From NCBI GenBank assembly GCA_002360295.1, contig DEQI01000184.1, positions 1 to 5,616 of the forward strand: a stretch of DNA of 5,616 bases, read 5' to 3'. A program made the position numbers and the translations under genes. The notes below the pieces were generated by a model. The model did not search any database, was not told the DNA's origin, and saw nothing but the letters and a program-made list of their open reading frames with translations. The stretch is from Planococcaceae bacterium UBA3370 (GTDB lineage: Bacteria; Bacillota; Bacilli; Bacillales_A; Planococcaceae). This document shows, piece after piece, positions 1 through 5,000 of this stretch; positions within the stretch are counted from its first letter, which is position 1, and every line of letters begins with the position of its first letter.

Positions 1-1
1 A

Positions 2-115
2 AACAGATTCTGTTCACAGAATGAACAATTAAGTAAATGGTTAGATTATGCGAAAAAGTACAGATATTTCTCACCATCGTTATTGAATAATATGTCTTCA
101 CACAAACAATATTAA
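2..115 (+). CDS. C-terminal end of an unidentified open frame, cut by the left window edge
   Basis: A plus-strand frame is open from the first complete codon at position 2 to a TAA at 113-115, giving 37 residues. They include SQNEQLSKWLDYAKK and end in NNMSSHKQY. The composition is ordinary for a soluble protein: mixed charged, aromatic and polar residues with no low-complexity run. This makes it more likely to be a real C-terminus than chance, but 37 codons are too few to be sure. I do not recognise the family. It runs opposite to mig-14, so the two would converge on the non-coding stretch at 116-323. It could equally be a truncated gene remnant. A TTTGAGT/ACTCAAA inverted repeat (119-125 and 136-142) lies just after the stop. 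Confidence 0.35.
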   Translation, partial: NRFCSQNEQLSKWLDYAKKYRYFSPSLLNNMSSHKQY

Positions 116-188
116 TATTTTGAGTGTAAGCCCTGACTCAAAGAAAGAAATGTCTGTTTTCGGAATCAAAAATATATAGTTATCAAAA

Positions 189-218
189 TACATTAATTTC
201 AAATTTGAAATTAATGTA
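189..218. repeat. Perfect 30-bp AT-rich palindrome
   Basis: The sequence from 189 to 218 equals its own reverse complement with no spacer. The arms meet at 203/204 in the centre AAATTT, and each arm contains CATTAATTTC. It lies about 106 bp past the mig-14 stop, in DNA with no gene. No T-tract follows on either strand, so it does not look like a classic terminator. It could be an operator-type site, a cruciform-forming sequence, or a remnant of a mobile-element end. Confidence 0.6.
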
Positions 219-252
219 AAACGATTTAGTAAATGTTATGACATTATAAATC

Positions 253-276
253 TACTCCTCCATGTTTAGAGGAGTA
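253..276 (-). terminator. Hairpin downstream of mig-14, possible operon terminator
   Basis: TACTCCTC (253-260) pairs perfectly with GAGGAGTA (269-276) around an 8-nt loop. The hairpin lies about 48 bp beyond the mig-14 stop, in the direction of transcription. On the minus strand the stem is followed by GATTTATAAT, which is AT-rich but lacks a true run of T. It is therefore a weak intrinsic terminator at best. Its position suits the end of an hlyF-mig-14 transcript. Confidence 0.35.
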
Positions 277-323
277 TTTGCAGACTGGACGCTCTTATAT
301 AGTTACTTACCTTTATACATATT

Positions 324-1232
324 CTAACATAAGCATTTACCAACCTTACAGGGAACAGACCATAGTAGTTTATATTTCCATTCAGGTCTGAATGCACCGA
401 TAGAATATATCATCTTTTTATTATTATCCTGACAATACCTTCGTGCTTTATCTATATTCAGCCACATAAGGACACTTCCCGGACTTAGTTTCATACAATT
501 CTCATCATTCAGAACTGCACCATTTGGAACGTCATAATAAACATTACATGAGCTTTCAGATTTCAGTACTATATCAATAGCACACGGTTTATTATCCCAG
601 AATAGCACATGGCCAAACATAAGTTCTCGTAAGTGAGAAATAAACATTAACAGATTATCATATTCGTAGCAAGGTAGGGTACCTCCAAACCGGGAATGAA
701 AAAGTGATATATAAGAGCTGGATATTTCTTTATCGGATAACTGGCTTATACACTTAATCTCTCCGCCATTCCTGATAAATCTCTGGATTTCATTTCGGCG
801 AGTTTTTTCAAATTTAGGTGAAAAAGATTCCTTTATAATACAATTTTGTTTTTTTCTGGCTATTTTCCATGTTGCATTGATAATATTTTGTTTATTTATA
901 ATTGATAATTTATTAGTTTTATCCGGAAAAAAACATCTTGCATGTGGGGAAAAAGGAATTAATACCTCATCAGATGAAAGAGGATAAGACCTTCTTGCCA
1001 TTATCCCAATTTGTTTTCCATTGCACAGAAAATATGAGCCTTTGATATCACCATCTTTTTCATAGTGAAAAAAATCAAACTTCCAGTCATGATGTATCAT
1101 AAAGTATGAAACAACATCCGGATGCATGTTTACACTACCACCGTATTTTTCAAAAGTTTTTTTGTACGTTTCGAATGTAGATGGTTTCCAGGCCGTAATA
1201 ATGCGCTTTATATTTTTAATTGACAAAGTCAT
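324..1232 (-). CDS. mig-14: Mig-14-like antimicrobial-peptide resistance protein (ArlA type)
   Basis: A 302-residue protein recognisable as the Mig-14 family, whose Salmonella member is about 300 residues. In Salmonella, Mig-14 is a PhoP-controlled, inner-membrane-associated protein needed for resistance to polymyxin and cathelicidin-type peptides. The ColV and adherent-invasive E. coli homologue (ArlA) is linked to defensin resistance. The family resembles the GNAT/FemAB acyltransferase fold, but no reaction is established. Visible features are YGGSVNMHPDV near residues 30-40, a basic stretch FEKTRRNEIQRFIRNGGE at 141-158, NKPCAIDIV at 214-222, VPNGAV at 235-240, LSPGSVLMW at 249-257 and the aromatic end FRPEWKYKLLWS at 281-292. 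There is no signal peptide. The ATG at 1230-1232 is preceded by GAGGAT, a close Shine-Dalgarno. It lies 62 bp after hlyF on the same strand, so co-transcription is likely. The DNA is AT-rich, which fits horizontal acquisition. Family assignment is confident; biochemical role is not. Confidence 0.9.
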   Translation of the reverse strand: MTLSIKNIKRIITAWKPSTFETYKKTFEKYGGSVNMHPDVVSYFMIHHDWKFDFFHYEKDGDIKGSYFLCNGKQIGIMARRSYPLSSDEVLIPFSPHARCFFPDKTNKLSIINKQNIINATWKIARKKQNCIIKESFSPKFEKTRRNEIQRFIRNGGEIKCISQLSDKEISSSYISLFHSRFGGTLPCYEYDNLLMFISHLRELMFGHVLFWDNKPCAIDIVLKSESSCNVYYDVPNGAVLNDENCMKLSPGSVLMWLNIDKARRYCQDNNKKMIYSIGAFRPEWKYKLLWSVPCKVGKCLC

Positions 1233-1294
1233 ATCCTCGGCGTTTTTATATGTTATGAGTGCAACACCAACAATAATTCTGATTATGATAAATA

Positions 1295-2404
1295 TTATTT
1301 AAAATCAACTTCCATTTGTTGTTGAATTGAAAGGTGTTTTGTCGTTTCTATACAGTATTTAATATAATCAGTAAACTTTGGCGGTTTAGGCATTCCGATA
1401 CTCAGTAGCTTGTCGTTACTGAAACAAACATTGAGCATACTGAACGCTCCATATAAACGAATGGCTTTTAACATAAGGCGTTCGTTACAGGGACCAAAAA
1501 TATTTTTAAAATCATGACGGCTCATTGCCAGTATGTCATAACTGACTTTAGTATATCTGTCTCCAACAGGATCACAGTTCAAAGCACGGGCTACAGCTTC
1601 GTCAATAGCAGAGAACGTCACACTACTTTCTTTACCTGCTGATATATGAACAATCTCACCATTAATTAACGAACTTTCAAGCAACATTAGCAATGCATCA
1701 GCACAATAATCTACAGGGATAACATCTATTTTATCATCCAGAGAGCACATAAATTTTTGCAACATTAACCCCATTCTGAATACCCAGAAAATACTGGTTG
1801 AAGGTAAGCACCCTAAACGACTGTGGCCAACAATAATTGATGGTCGGGCAACCAACAAAGGTAAATCAGGACACTGCTTACGCATCAGATATTCTATTGT
1901 TGCTTTTGAATGCGTATACTCCACTAAATGTTCACCTGTTTCTGATGAAGCAGACTCTTCCTTAACTAGCGACCCCGTATGAGGTGTACAAGACATAGCA
2001 GTACCAACATGAAGGAAGCGTTTCAGTCCTGCCACTTTTGCCATTCTTCTTGCAAAAGCAAGTGTACCTGTAACATTCACATTCCATATAAAAGGATTAT
2101 TACCAAAAGAAGCTATAGCCGCACAGTTTATAACATGAGTGACTTCATCAAGACGAGGATCCATGAGAAAGGCTTCCGGATTATTTAGATCCCCAGGCAA
2201 GATGTTATCATTAGTTAATGCATGCAACCTTTCCTCACAAACATTAAATTTACGCATATTTTCTTTAATTCTTTCCAGTCCCGCTTGTGGAGTAGGTGCT
2301 CGTACTAAAAGTAGCAAATTTATATTATTACAGTTATCCAGCAGCTTATCCAGGACCGCGCCACCAAGAAATCCTGTTGCACCTGTAAGTAATAATAATT
2401 TCAT
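1295..2404 (-). CDS. hlyF: HlyF, cytoplasmic SDR-type reductase linked to outer-membrane vesicle formation
   Basis: A 369-residue protein that I recognise as HlyF, a marker of ColV/ColBM virulence plasmids. It was named as an avian haemolysin. Later work showed a cytoplasmic enzyme that raises outer-membrane vesicle output, through which toxins and autophagy-blocking effects reach host cells. The sequence is an extended short-chain dehydrogenase resembling the fatty acyl-CoA/thioester reductase group. It has the nucleotide-binding motif TGATGFLGG at residues 7-15, LLLVRAPTPQAGLERI at 31-46, HVINCAA at 90-96 and the catalytic pair Y163-x3-K167 in EYTHSK. ARPSIIVGHSRLG follows near 186-198, with a substrate-side C-terminal region after that. 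All the expected catalytic residues are present, so the gene looks intact. The ATG has AAGAGG six bases upstream. The natural substrate is not known; a lipid or acyl compound is an inference from the fold. It is probably the first gene of an operon with mig-14. Confidence 0.95.
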   Translation of the reverse strand: MKLLLLTGATGFLGGAVLDKLLDNCNNINLLLLVRAPTPQAGLERIKENMRKFNVCEERLHALTNDNILPGDLNNPEAFLMDPRLDEVTHVINCAAIASFGNNPFIWNVNVTGTLAFARRMAKVAGLKRFLHVGTAMSCTPHTGSLVKEESASSETGEHLVEYTHSKATIEYLMRKQCPDLPLLVARPSIIVGHSRLGCLPSTSIFWVFRMGLMLQKFMCSLDDKIDVIPVDYCADALLMLLESSLINGEIVHISAGKESSVTFSAIDEAVARALNCDPVGDRYTKVSYDILAMSRHDFKNIFGPCNERLMLKAIRLYGAFSMLNVCFSNDKLLSIGMPKPPKFTDYIKYCIETTKHLSIQQQMEVDFK

Positions 2405-2432
2405 ATCTAACCTCTTTTGTTTTCATGTAATC

Positions 2433-2473
2433 ATTATAAAAATAAATTATCTTACATAAACTATGATTAAACA
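2433..2473 (-). promoter_or_regulatory. hlyF promoter with PhoP-box-like direct repeat
   Basis: Reading the minus strand, TGTTTA-ATCAT-AGTTTA occupies 2473 down to 2457. It matches the PhoP consensus (T/G)GTTTA-N5-(T/G)GTTTA at 11 of 12 defined positions. A perfect TATAAT lies at 2433-2438, 18 bp beyond the box. The hexamer in the -35 position (GTTTAT) is poor and overlaps the second half-site, which is typical of an activator-dependent promoter. PhoP boxes commonly sit about 12 bp from the -10, so the 18-bp spacing is a reservation. A start near 2426 would give a leader of roughly 20 nt before hlyF. Confidence 0.55.
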
Positions 2474-2744
2474 AAATCAAGAGAGATTAAATGTAAAAAC
2501 AATGTTTATTTTTATACGACAGGATCCTTCAGGTTATTGCGAGTGTTTTTATTGGATGGTCTTCTTATTATTGACGAGTAATAGAATTATAATAAAATTC
2601 ATATTATTAACATCGCTTATCAATTATTTTTATGTCGATAACACTGTGTCGTTATGCATGAAGAGTGGCAGAGCAGCATCTTTAAAAATACAAGAGTTAA
2701 CAGAAACACTTTTATCGTTGAGCACATATACCCTCCACATATTA

Positions 2745-2785
2745 TAAAAAATCAAAAGACCACCATCAGAAGTGCTGGCCTTTTG
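2745..2785 (-). terminator. Rho-independent terminator of ompT
   Basis: On the minus strand AAAAGGCCAGCA pairs with TGGTGGTCTTTT around a 7-nt loop, with two internal mismatches (2754-2784). It is followed by GATTTTTTATAAT. It lies about 50 bp after the ompT stop in the direction of transcription. It would separate ompT from the hlyF-mig-14 unit, implying that each has its own promoter. Confidence 0.65.
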
Positions 2786-2836
2786 TTTATCATATTTAAA
2801 GTGTCATGAAAAAGTTAAAAACAGGCATGCTTCAGG

Positions 2837-3790
2837 TTAAAAATAATACTTCAGACCAGCTGTGGTCATAAAGTTATAGCTTTCAATGCCTGCACCATTT
2901 TTGGTGTGATCAGATATATTCAAATTTCTGGAGTACAGAGAAGTATCACCTTTCTTATTAGTAATACGGTTCCATGTTCCTTCGACATAAACTTTAGCTG
3001 CAGGTGTAATATAATAACCAGCATGTAGTGAGACAGAGTAATAGTTCTGATTATTTACATCGCTACGATAGGTGATCCTTTTCTCAGGGTTGTAATGCTC
3101 ATCATTATCCGATGCCTTCACCCATCCGCTATATTTGAAACTCCCCCCGAACTCAAAGCTATCATACCGATAATTACCGGTTAACCCTATATAGGGCATT
3201 TTAAAGTGTTGTTTGTAGCCTATAGCTCTTTCACCATCTGGAAATGATCCCGTTTCATCCCGGAAGCCTCCCTCACTACTATAGATATAAGAGCCTCCTT
3301 TTGCTGTAAAGCTATAACGATTTTCCTGGTAACCAGCCATAAGACCTAACTGATAGTCTGGTTGATTCAGGAGCCATCCCTTAATATTCAGGTCGAATTC
3401 ATTAGCAAAATTTAGACGGGTATTCGGATGTTTACTCTCATCAGTCCAGGTTCCGGGATTGCTCGTATCCAGCCAGTCCCTGTCCACCATATTGCCTCCA
3501 CGACCAGCTAATGTTGTCCACCCTGAGGCACCGACAGATACTCTGGGTAACAGATCCCAGTTAAATGCCCCCTTGACAATTGGCGCATTACTGTATTTCC
3601 AGTCCAGCTGGCTGGCTTTGCGCCCTTTTTCTTCAGGCAGATAAACCCGTTCTTTGGCCTTGCCACTTAAAGTGCCAAAATCAATCTCCGTACTGATTTT
3701 CTCCGGTGTAAAAGAAAGCCCAGTATCAGAAGCCAGTGCAGCAAACGCTACAGGAGCTGAGAGTGCAGTAGCAAGAATCTTTAAGTACAT
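2837..3790 (-). CDS. ompT: OmpT-family outer-membrane protease (plasmid omptin, OmpTp/ArlC)
   Basis: A surface aspartyl-type protease of the omptin family, a ten-stranded beta-barrel that cleaves between basic residues and degrades cationic host peptides. Starting at the ATG at 3788-3790 gives 317 residues, the length of chromosomal OmpT. Residues 1-20 (MYLKILATALSAPVAFAALA) form a signal peptide and the mature protein begins SDTGLSF. In mature numbering the catalytic residues D83 and D85 (MVDRDW) and D210 and H212 (SDNDEHY) are present, as is the specificity residue E27. The chain ends in the barrel signature KYYF. Y134, E136 and R138 of the lipopolysaccharide-binding motif are kept, but the expected R175 is His and K226 is Asn. 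A TTG two codons upstream sits 5 nt from GGAG and the ATG sits 11 nt from it, so the start is slightly uncertain. The sequence differs from both chromosomal OmpT and F-plasmid OmpP, matching the ColV-type variant. It is followed by its own terminator. Confidence 0.95.
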   Translation of the reverse strand: MYLKILATALSAPVAFAALASDTGLSFTPEKISTEIDFGTLSGKAKERVYLPEEKGRKASQLDWKYSNAPIVKGAFNWDLLPRVSVGASGWTTLAGRGGNMVDRDWLDTSNPGTWTDESKHPNTRLNFANEFDLNIKGWLLNQPDYQLGLMAGYQENRYSFTAKGGSYIYSSEGGFRDETGSFPDGERAIGYKQHFKMPYIGLTGNYRYDSFEFGGSFKYSGWVKASDNDEHYNPEKRITYRSDVNNQNYYSVSLHAGYYITPAAKVYVEGTWNRITNKKGDTSLYSRNLNISDHTKNGAGIESYNFMTTAGLKYYF

Positions 3791-3828
3791 AGACAAGTTA
3801 ACTCCATTCCACTCGTTTGTTTTTGATA

Positions 3829-3858
3829 AATATTTTTTTATTTACTCGTAGTAGTCAA
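3829..3858 (-). promoter_or_regulatory. Predicted ompT promoter
   Basis: On the minus strand TTGACT at 3858-3853 is a good -35, matching 5 of 6 positions. AATATT at 3834-3829 is a moderate -10 (4 of 6) with 18-bp spacing. Transcription from near 3822 would give a leader of about 30 nt ahead of the GGAG ribosome binding site and the ATG at 3790. The DNA between is a run of A and T, so other -10 registers are possible. Confidence 0.5.
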
Positions 3859-3874
3859 CTGAAAAATGCTGTTT

Positions 3875-3891
3875 TGTTTAACGTTTGTTTA
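3875..3891 (+). promoter_or_regulatory. Consensus PhoP box upstream of ompT
   Basis: TGTTTA-ACGTT-TGTTTA matches the PhoP binding consensus (T/G)GTTTA-N5-(T/G)GTTTA at every defined position. It reads on the plus strand, so it is inverted relative to ompT and centred about 60 bp upstream of the predicted ompT start site. Inverted, further-upstream PhoP boxes are known in Salmonella, and several chromosomal omptins (pgtE, ompT, croP) are PhoP-controlled. The alternative is that it serves the plus-strand frame starting just beyond it. Confidence 0.6.
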
Positions 3892-3893
3892 CA

Positions 3894-4283
3894 ATGTGGC
3901 CGCATGTCGCTTTATTTATTCCCTTTTATGTCAGAATATCAGGGGAGTCAGTCAAACCCGGTATGATTACTGCCCCGGTCATCCATGTTCCAGAAAATAT
4001 CAGGGCATACAGGGCGCTGGTAACTGCGAATAAGGCCCTGGTCGGACACTTTATGCCGGGAACGTCTGTAACGTGGAAACCGGTACCTTCTTCCTGGGGT
4101 TATTTTGTTAACTCTTATCTAAAGGGAGACAAAATGGCCAAATCCTGCGATTATGAAGCAATCAGGGTCTTTATTAGCGTTAATGTCGGCAAATATACCA
4201 ATAACGCCATTACAGTTAATTATTCAGATAGCGTTTGTGCGACAAGACATTACCATTCGACGAAAATAAACTCAGGTGGTTGA
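3894..4283 (+). CDS. Orphan frame of unknown function, possibly a 5'-truncated secreted or adhesin-like protein
   Basis: A 129-codon plus-strand frame from the ATG at 3894 to a TGA at 4281-4283; a TTG at 3885 would add three residues. I do not recognise the product. The body reads like a real protein: MITAPVIHVPENIRAY, FMPGTSVTWKPVPSSWGYFV and YTNNAITVNYSDS look like beta-strand-rich extracellular sequence. There are two cysteines, in KSCDY and SVCAT. G+C is visibly higher than in the flanking DNA. Against an intact gene, there is no ribosome binding site before any plausible start, the first 20 residues do not read like a clean signal peptide, and the start lies against the PhoP box of ompT. 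The simplest reading is the C-terminal part of a secreted or fimbrial-type protein whose front was lost. No competing frame on the other strand explains it. Confidence 0.4.
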   Translation: MWPHVALFIPFYVRISGESVKPGMITAPVIHVPENIRAYRALVTANKALVGHFMPGTSVTWKPVPSSWGYFVNSYLKGDKMAKSCDYEAIRVFISVNVGKYTNNAITVNYSDSVCATRHYHSTKINSGG

Positions 4284-4298
4284 TATCAGAAATCAACC
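4278..4298. repeat. Inverted repeat at the junction of two converging frames
   Basis: GGTTGAT (4278-4284) and ATCAACC (4292-4298) form a 7-bp perfect stem with a 7-nt loop. The stem covers the stop of the plus-strand orphan frame, and the loop holds the stop of the minus-strand relic. No strong T-tract follows on either strand, so a bidirectional terminator is possible but weak. Confidence 0.35.
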
Positions 4299-4381
4299 GT
4301 GGCTCCACCTACAAAAAAAGTTGCTGGTTTATAAATCCCTCCTTTCTGATTAATAAGAAAACTAATAACATATGAGTGTGA
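4286..4381 (-). pseudogene. Relic resembling the C-terminus of an outer-membrane beta-barrel protein
   Basis: On the minus strand a frame of 31 codons runs from just after a TAA (4382-4384) to a TGA at 4286-4288. It ends in NQKGGIYKPATFFVGGATVDF. The terminal Phe, the Val two residues before it and the alternating pattern match the last strand of outer-membrane beta-barrels recognised by the BAM machinery. The preceding SHSYVISFLINQ could be the penultimate strand, with a short turn between. No start codon or upstream continuation is visible in the same frame, and other frames upstream are full of stops, so this would be a remnant. The pattern is suggestive, but 31 codons can arise by chance. 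Confidence 0.3.
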
Positions 4382-4497
4382 TTACTTGTTCAGATAAGTT
4401 AATTATCTTAGTGATTGATATTTATTTTGTTTCAGTGAAAATGATGCTTTTATTAGAAAATTTATAAATACCAAGTCGGTGGTGTTTATTAGTGTAA

Positions 4498-4539
4498 TGG
4501 AGGGGAGTGCGTAAATCGTTCATGTAACACTTCCTTCCA
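4498..4539 (+). other. Long stem-loop that pairs fully only as plus-strand RNA
   Basis: TGGAGGGGAGTG (4498-4509) and CACTTCCTTCCA (4528-4539) form a 12-bp stem around an 18-nt loop. Two of the pairs are G-U wobbles if the plus strand is transcribed; on the minus strand the same positions are A-C mismatches. No T-tract follows, so it is not an obvious terminator. Whether it belongs to a transcript is unknown. Confidence 0.35.
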
Positions 4540-4649
4540 ATAATACTTTATAAATCAATAGATGTATGATTACTTATTTCCTGAAATATCATATATATTG
4601 CTATATTTCTTAACGAGATATTCTTATTTTATTGATAATTGCATCTCTT

Positions 4650-4913
4650 TTATTTAATGTAAAGCTTTCTTATTAATCTTCTAATGTATTGCAAAATGGT
4701 AGATGCTGAGTAATCAACAGACTTGTATGTAAAGTCAAGATTAACGTTGCTAAAGCACGCATCAATTTTCTGATAAAAGGATGGGGTTGTTTTTTTCGAT
4801 AAAAAAAATTCTTGTCTAACCACTGGTGAAATAAGATTATTATTACCCCGAATTAATACTGAGCCTAACAATAGAATACAAAAAAAACAAAATGCTTTAA
4901 ATAAGGGGAGCAC
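4650..4913 (-). CDS. Small unknown protein with a signal-like N-terminus
   Basis: An 87-residue frame starting with GTG (4911-4913), preceded by AGAGGA at 9-nt spacing, a good ribosome binding site that supports this start. The N-terminus has a Lys at position 6, then a hydrophobic stretch to about residue 20 (FCFFCILLLGSVLI). This fits a signal peptide or a single membrane anchor. No lipobox cysteine follows in the expected place. The middle carries a single Cys in KIDACFSN. The tail ILQYIRRLIRKLYIK is strongly basic and could form an amphipathic helix. I do not recognise the family. Its promoter (4961-4990) overlaps an inverted repeat. It is alone on its transcript, upstream in the same orientation as the defence-related genes. 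Small exported cationic-tailed proteins have varied roles, so no function is assigned. Confidence 0.5.
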   Translation of the reverse strand: MLPLFKAFCFFCILLLGSVLIRGNNNLISPVVRQEFFLSKKTTPSFYQKIDACFSNVNLDFTYKSVDYSASTILQYIRRLIRKLYIK

Positions 4914-4951
4914 TATAAGTTATCCTCTTTACTTTATGCTTACCAACTCAC

Positions 4952-4972
4952 TTATGTTACTTTATAACATAA
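4952..4972. repeat. Inverted repeat overlapping the -10 of the small gene, operator-like
   Basis: TTATGTTA (4952-4959) and TAACATAA (4965-4972) are perfect 8-bp arms around a 5-bp spacer. The predicted -10 hexamer lies across the spacer and the start of the second arm. A dimeric repressor bound here would block transcription of the gene ending at 4650. No regulator gene is visible in the window. Confidence 0.4.
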
Positions 4973-4990
4973 CCCATCTTGCGTTGTAAA
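4961..4990 (-). promoter_or_regulatory. Predicted promoter of the small gene at the edge of an IS relic
   Basis: Minus strand: TTTACA at 4990-4985 (5 of 6 to -35) and TATAAA at 4966-4961 (5 of 6 to -10), with 18-bp spacing. The start would lie near 4954, giving a leader of about 40 nt before the GTG at 4913. The -35 sits next to the apparent end of the decayed IS3-family element, which suggests a hybrid promoter. Confidence 0.5.
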
Positions 4991-5000
4991 CAGACTCGTT

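Larger units (their letters stand above)
2405..2836. other. Non-coding spacer between ompT and hlyF
   Basis: This 432-bp AT-rich gap separates two minus-strand genes. Its hlyF-proximal end carries a ribosome binding site, a TATAAT and a PhoP-box-like repeat. Its ompT-proximal end carries a rho-independent terminator. The central part (about 2480-2740) has no convincing gene: a 94-codon plus-strand frame there has no ribosome binding site and an unstructured composition. A minus-strand frame of about 36 codons in the same stretch is too short to call. Confidence 0.6.
4284..4649. other. AT-rich intergenic stretch without an intact gene
   Basis: Between the orphan plus-strand frame and the small minus-strand gene lie 366 bp with stops in all frames. 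It holds the beta-barrel-like relic at its left end and a stem-loop at 4498-4539. I see no tRNA, CRISPR or insertion-sequence end in it. It is probably worn-down DNA left by earlier rearrangements. Confidence 0.5.

Noticed and set aside
119..142. TTTGAGT/ACTCAAA inverted repeat as terminator of the left-edge frame
   Set aside because: The stem is only 7 bp of mostly A-T pairs and no T-tract follows on the plus strand.
1233..1294. Possible internal promoter for mig-14 (TTGTTG, 17 bp, TATAAA)
   Set aside because: Transcription would begin within the ribosome binding site, leaving a leader too short for normal initiation; a shared transcript with hlyF is simpler.
1979..2459. Two overlapping plus-strand open frames (69 and 106 codons)
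   Set aside because: They lie almost wholly on the opposite strand of hlyF, have no ribosome binding sites and show no recognisable protein character.
2625..2745. Minus-strand frame of about 36 codons, beginning MWRVYVLNDKSV
   Set aside because: It looks mildly protein-like but is too short, starts just after the ompT terminator and has no known relative that I recognise.
2463..2747. 94-codon plus-strand frame between hlyF and ompT
   Set aside because: It overlaps the hlyF PhoP-box region, lacks a ribosome binding site and has a composition typical of AT-rich non-coding DNA.
3459..3851. Plus-strand frames opposite ompT
   Set aside because: They are antisense shadows of a strongly supported omptin gene.
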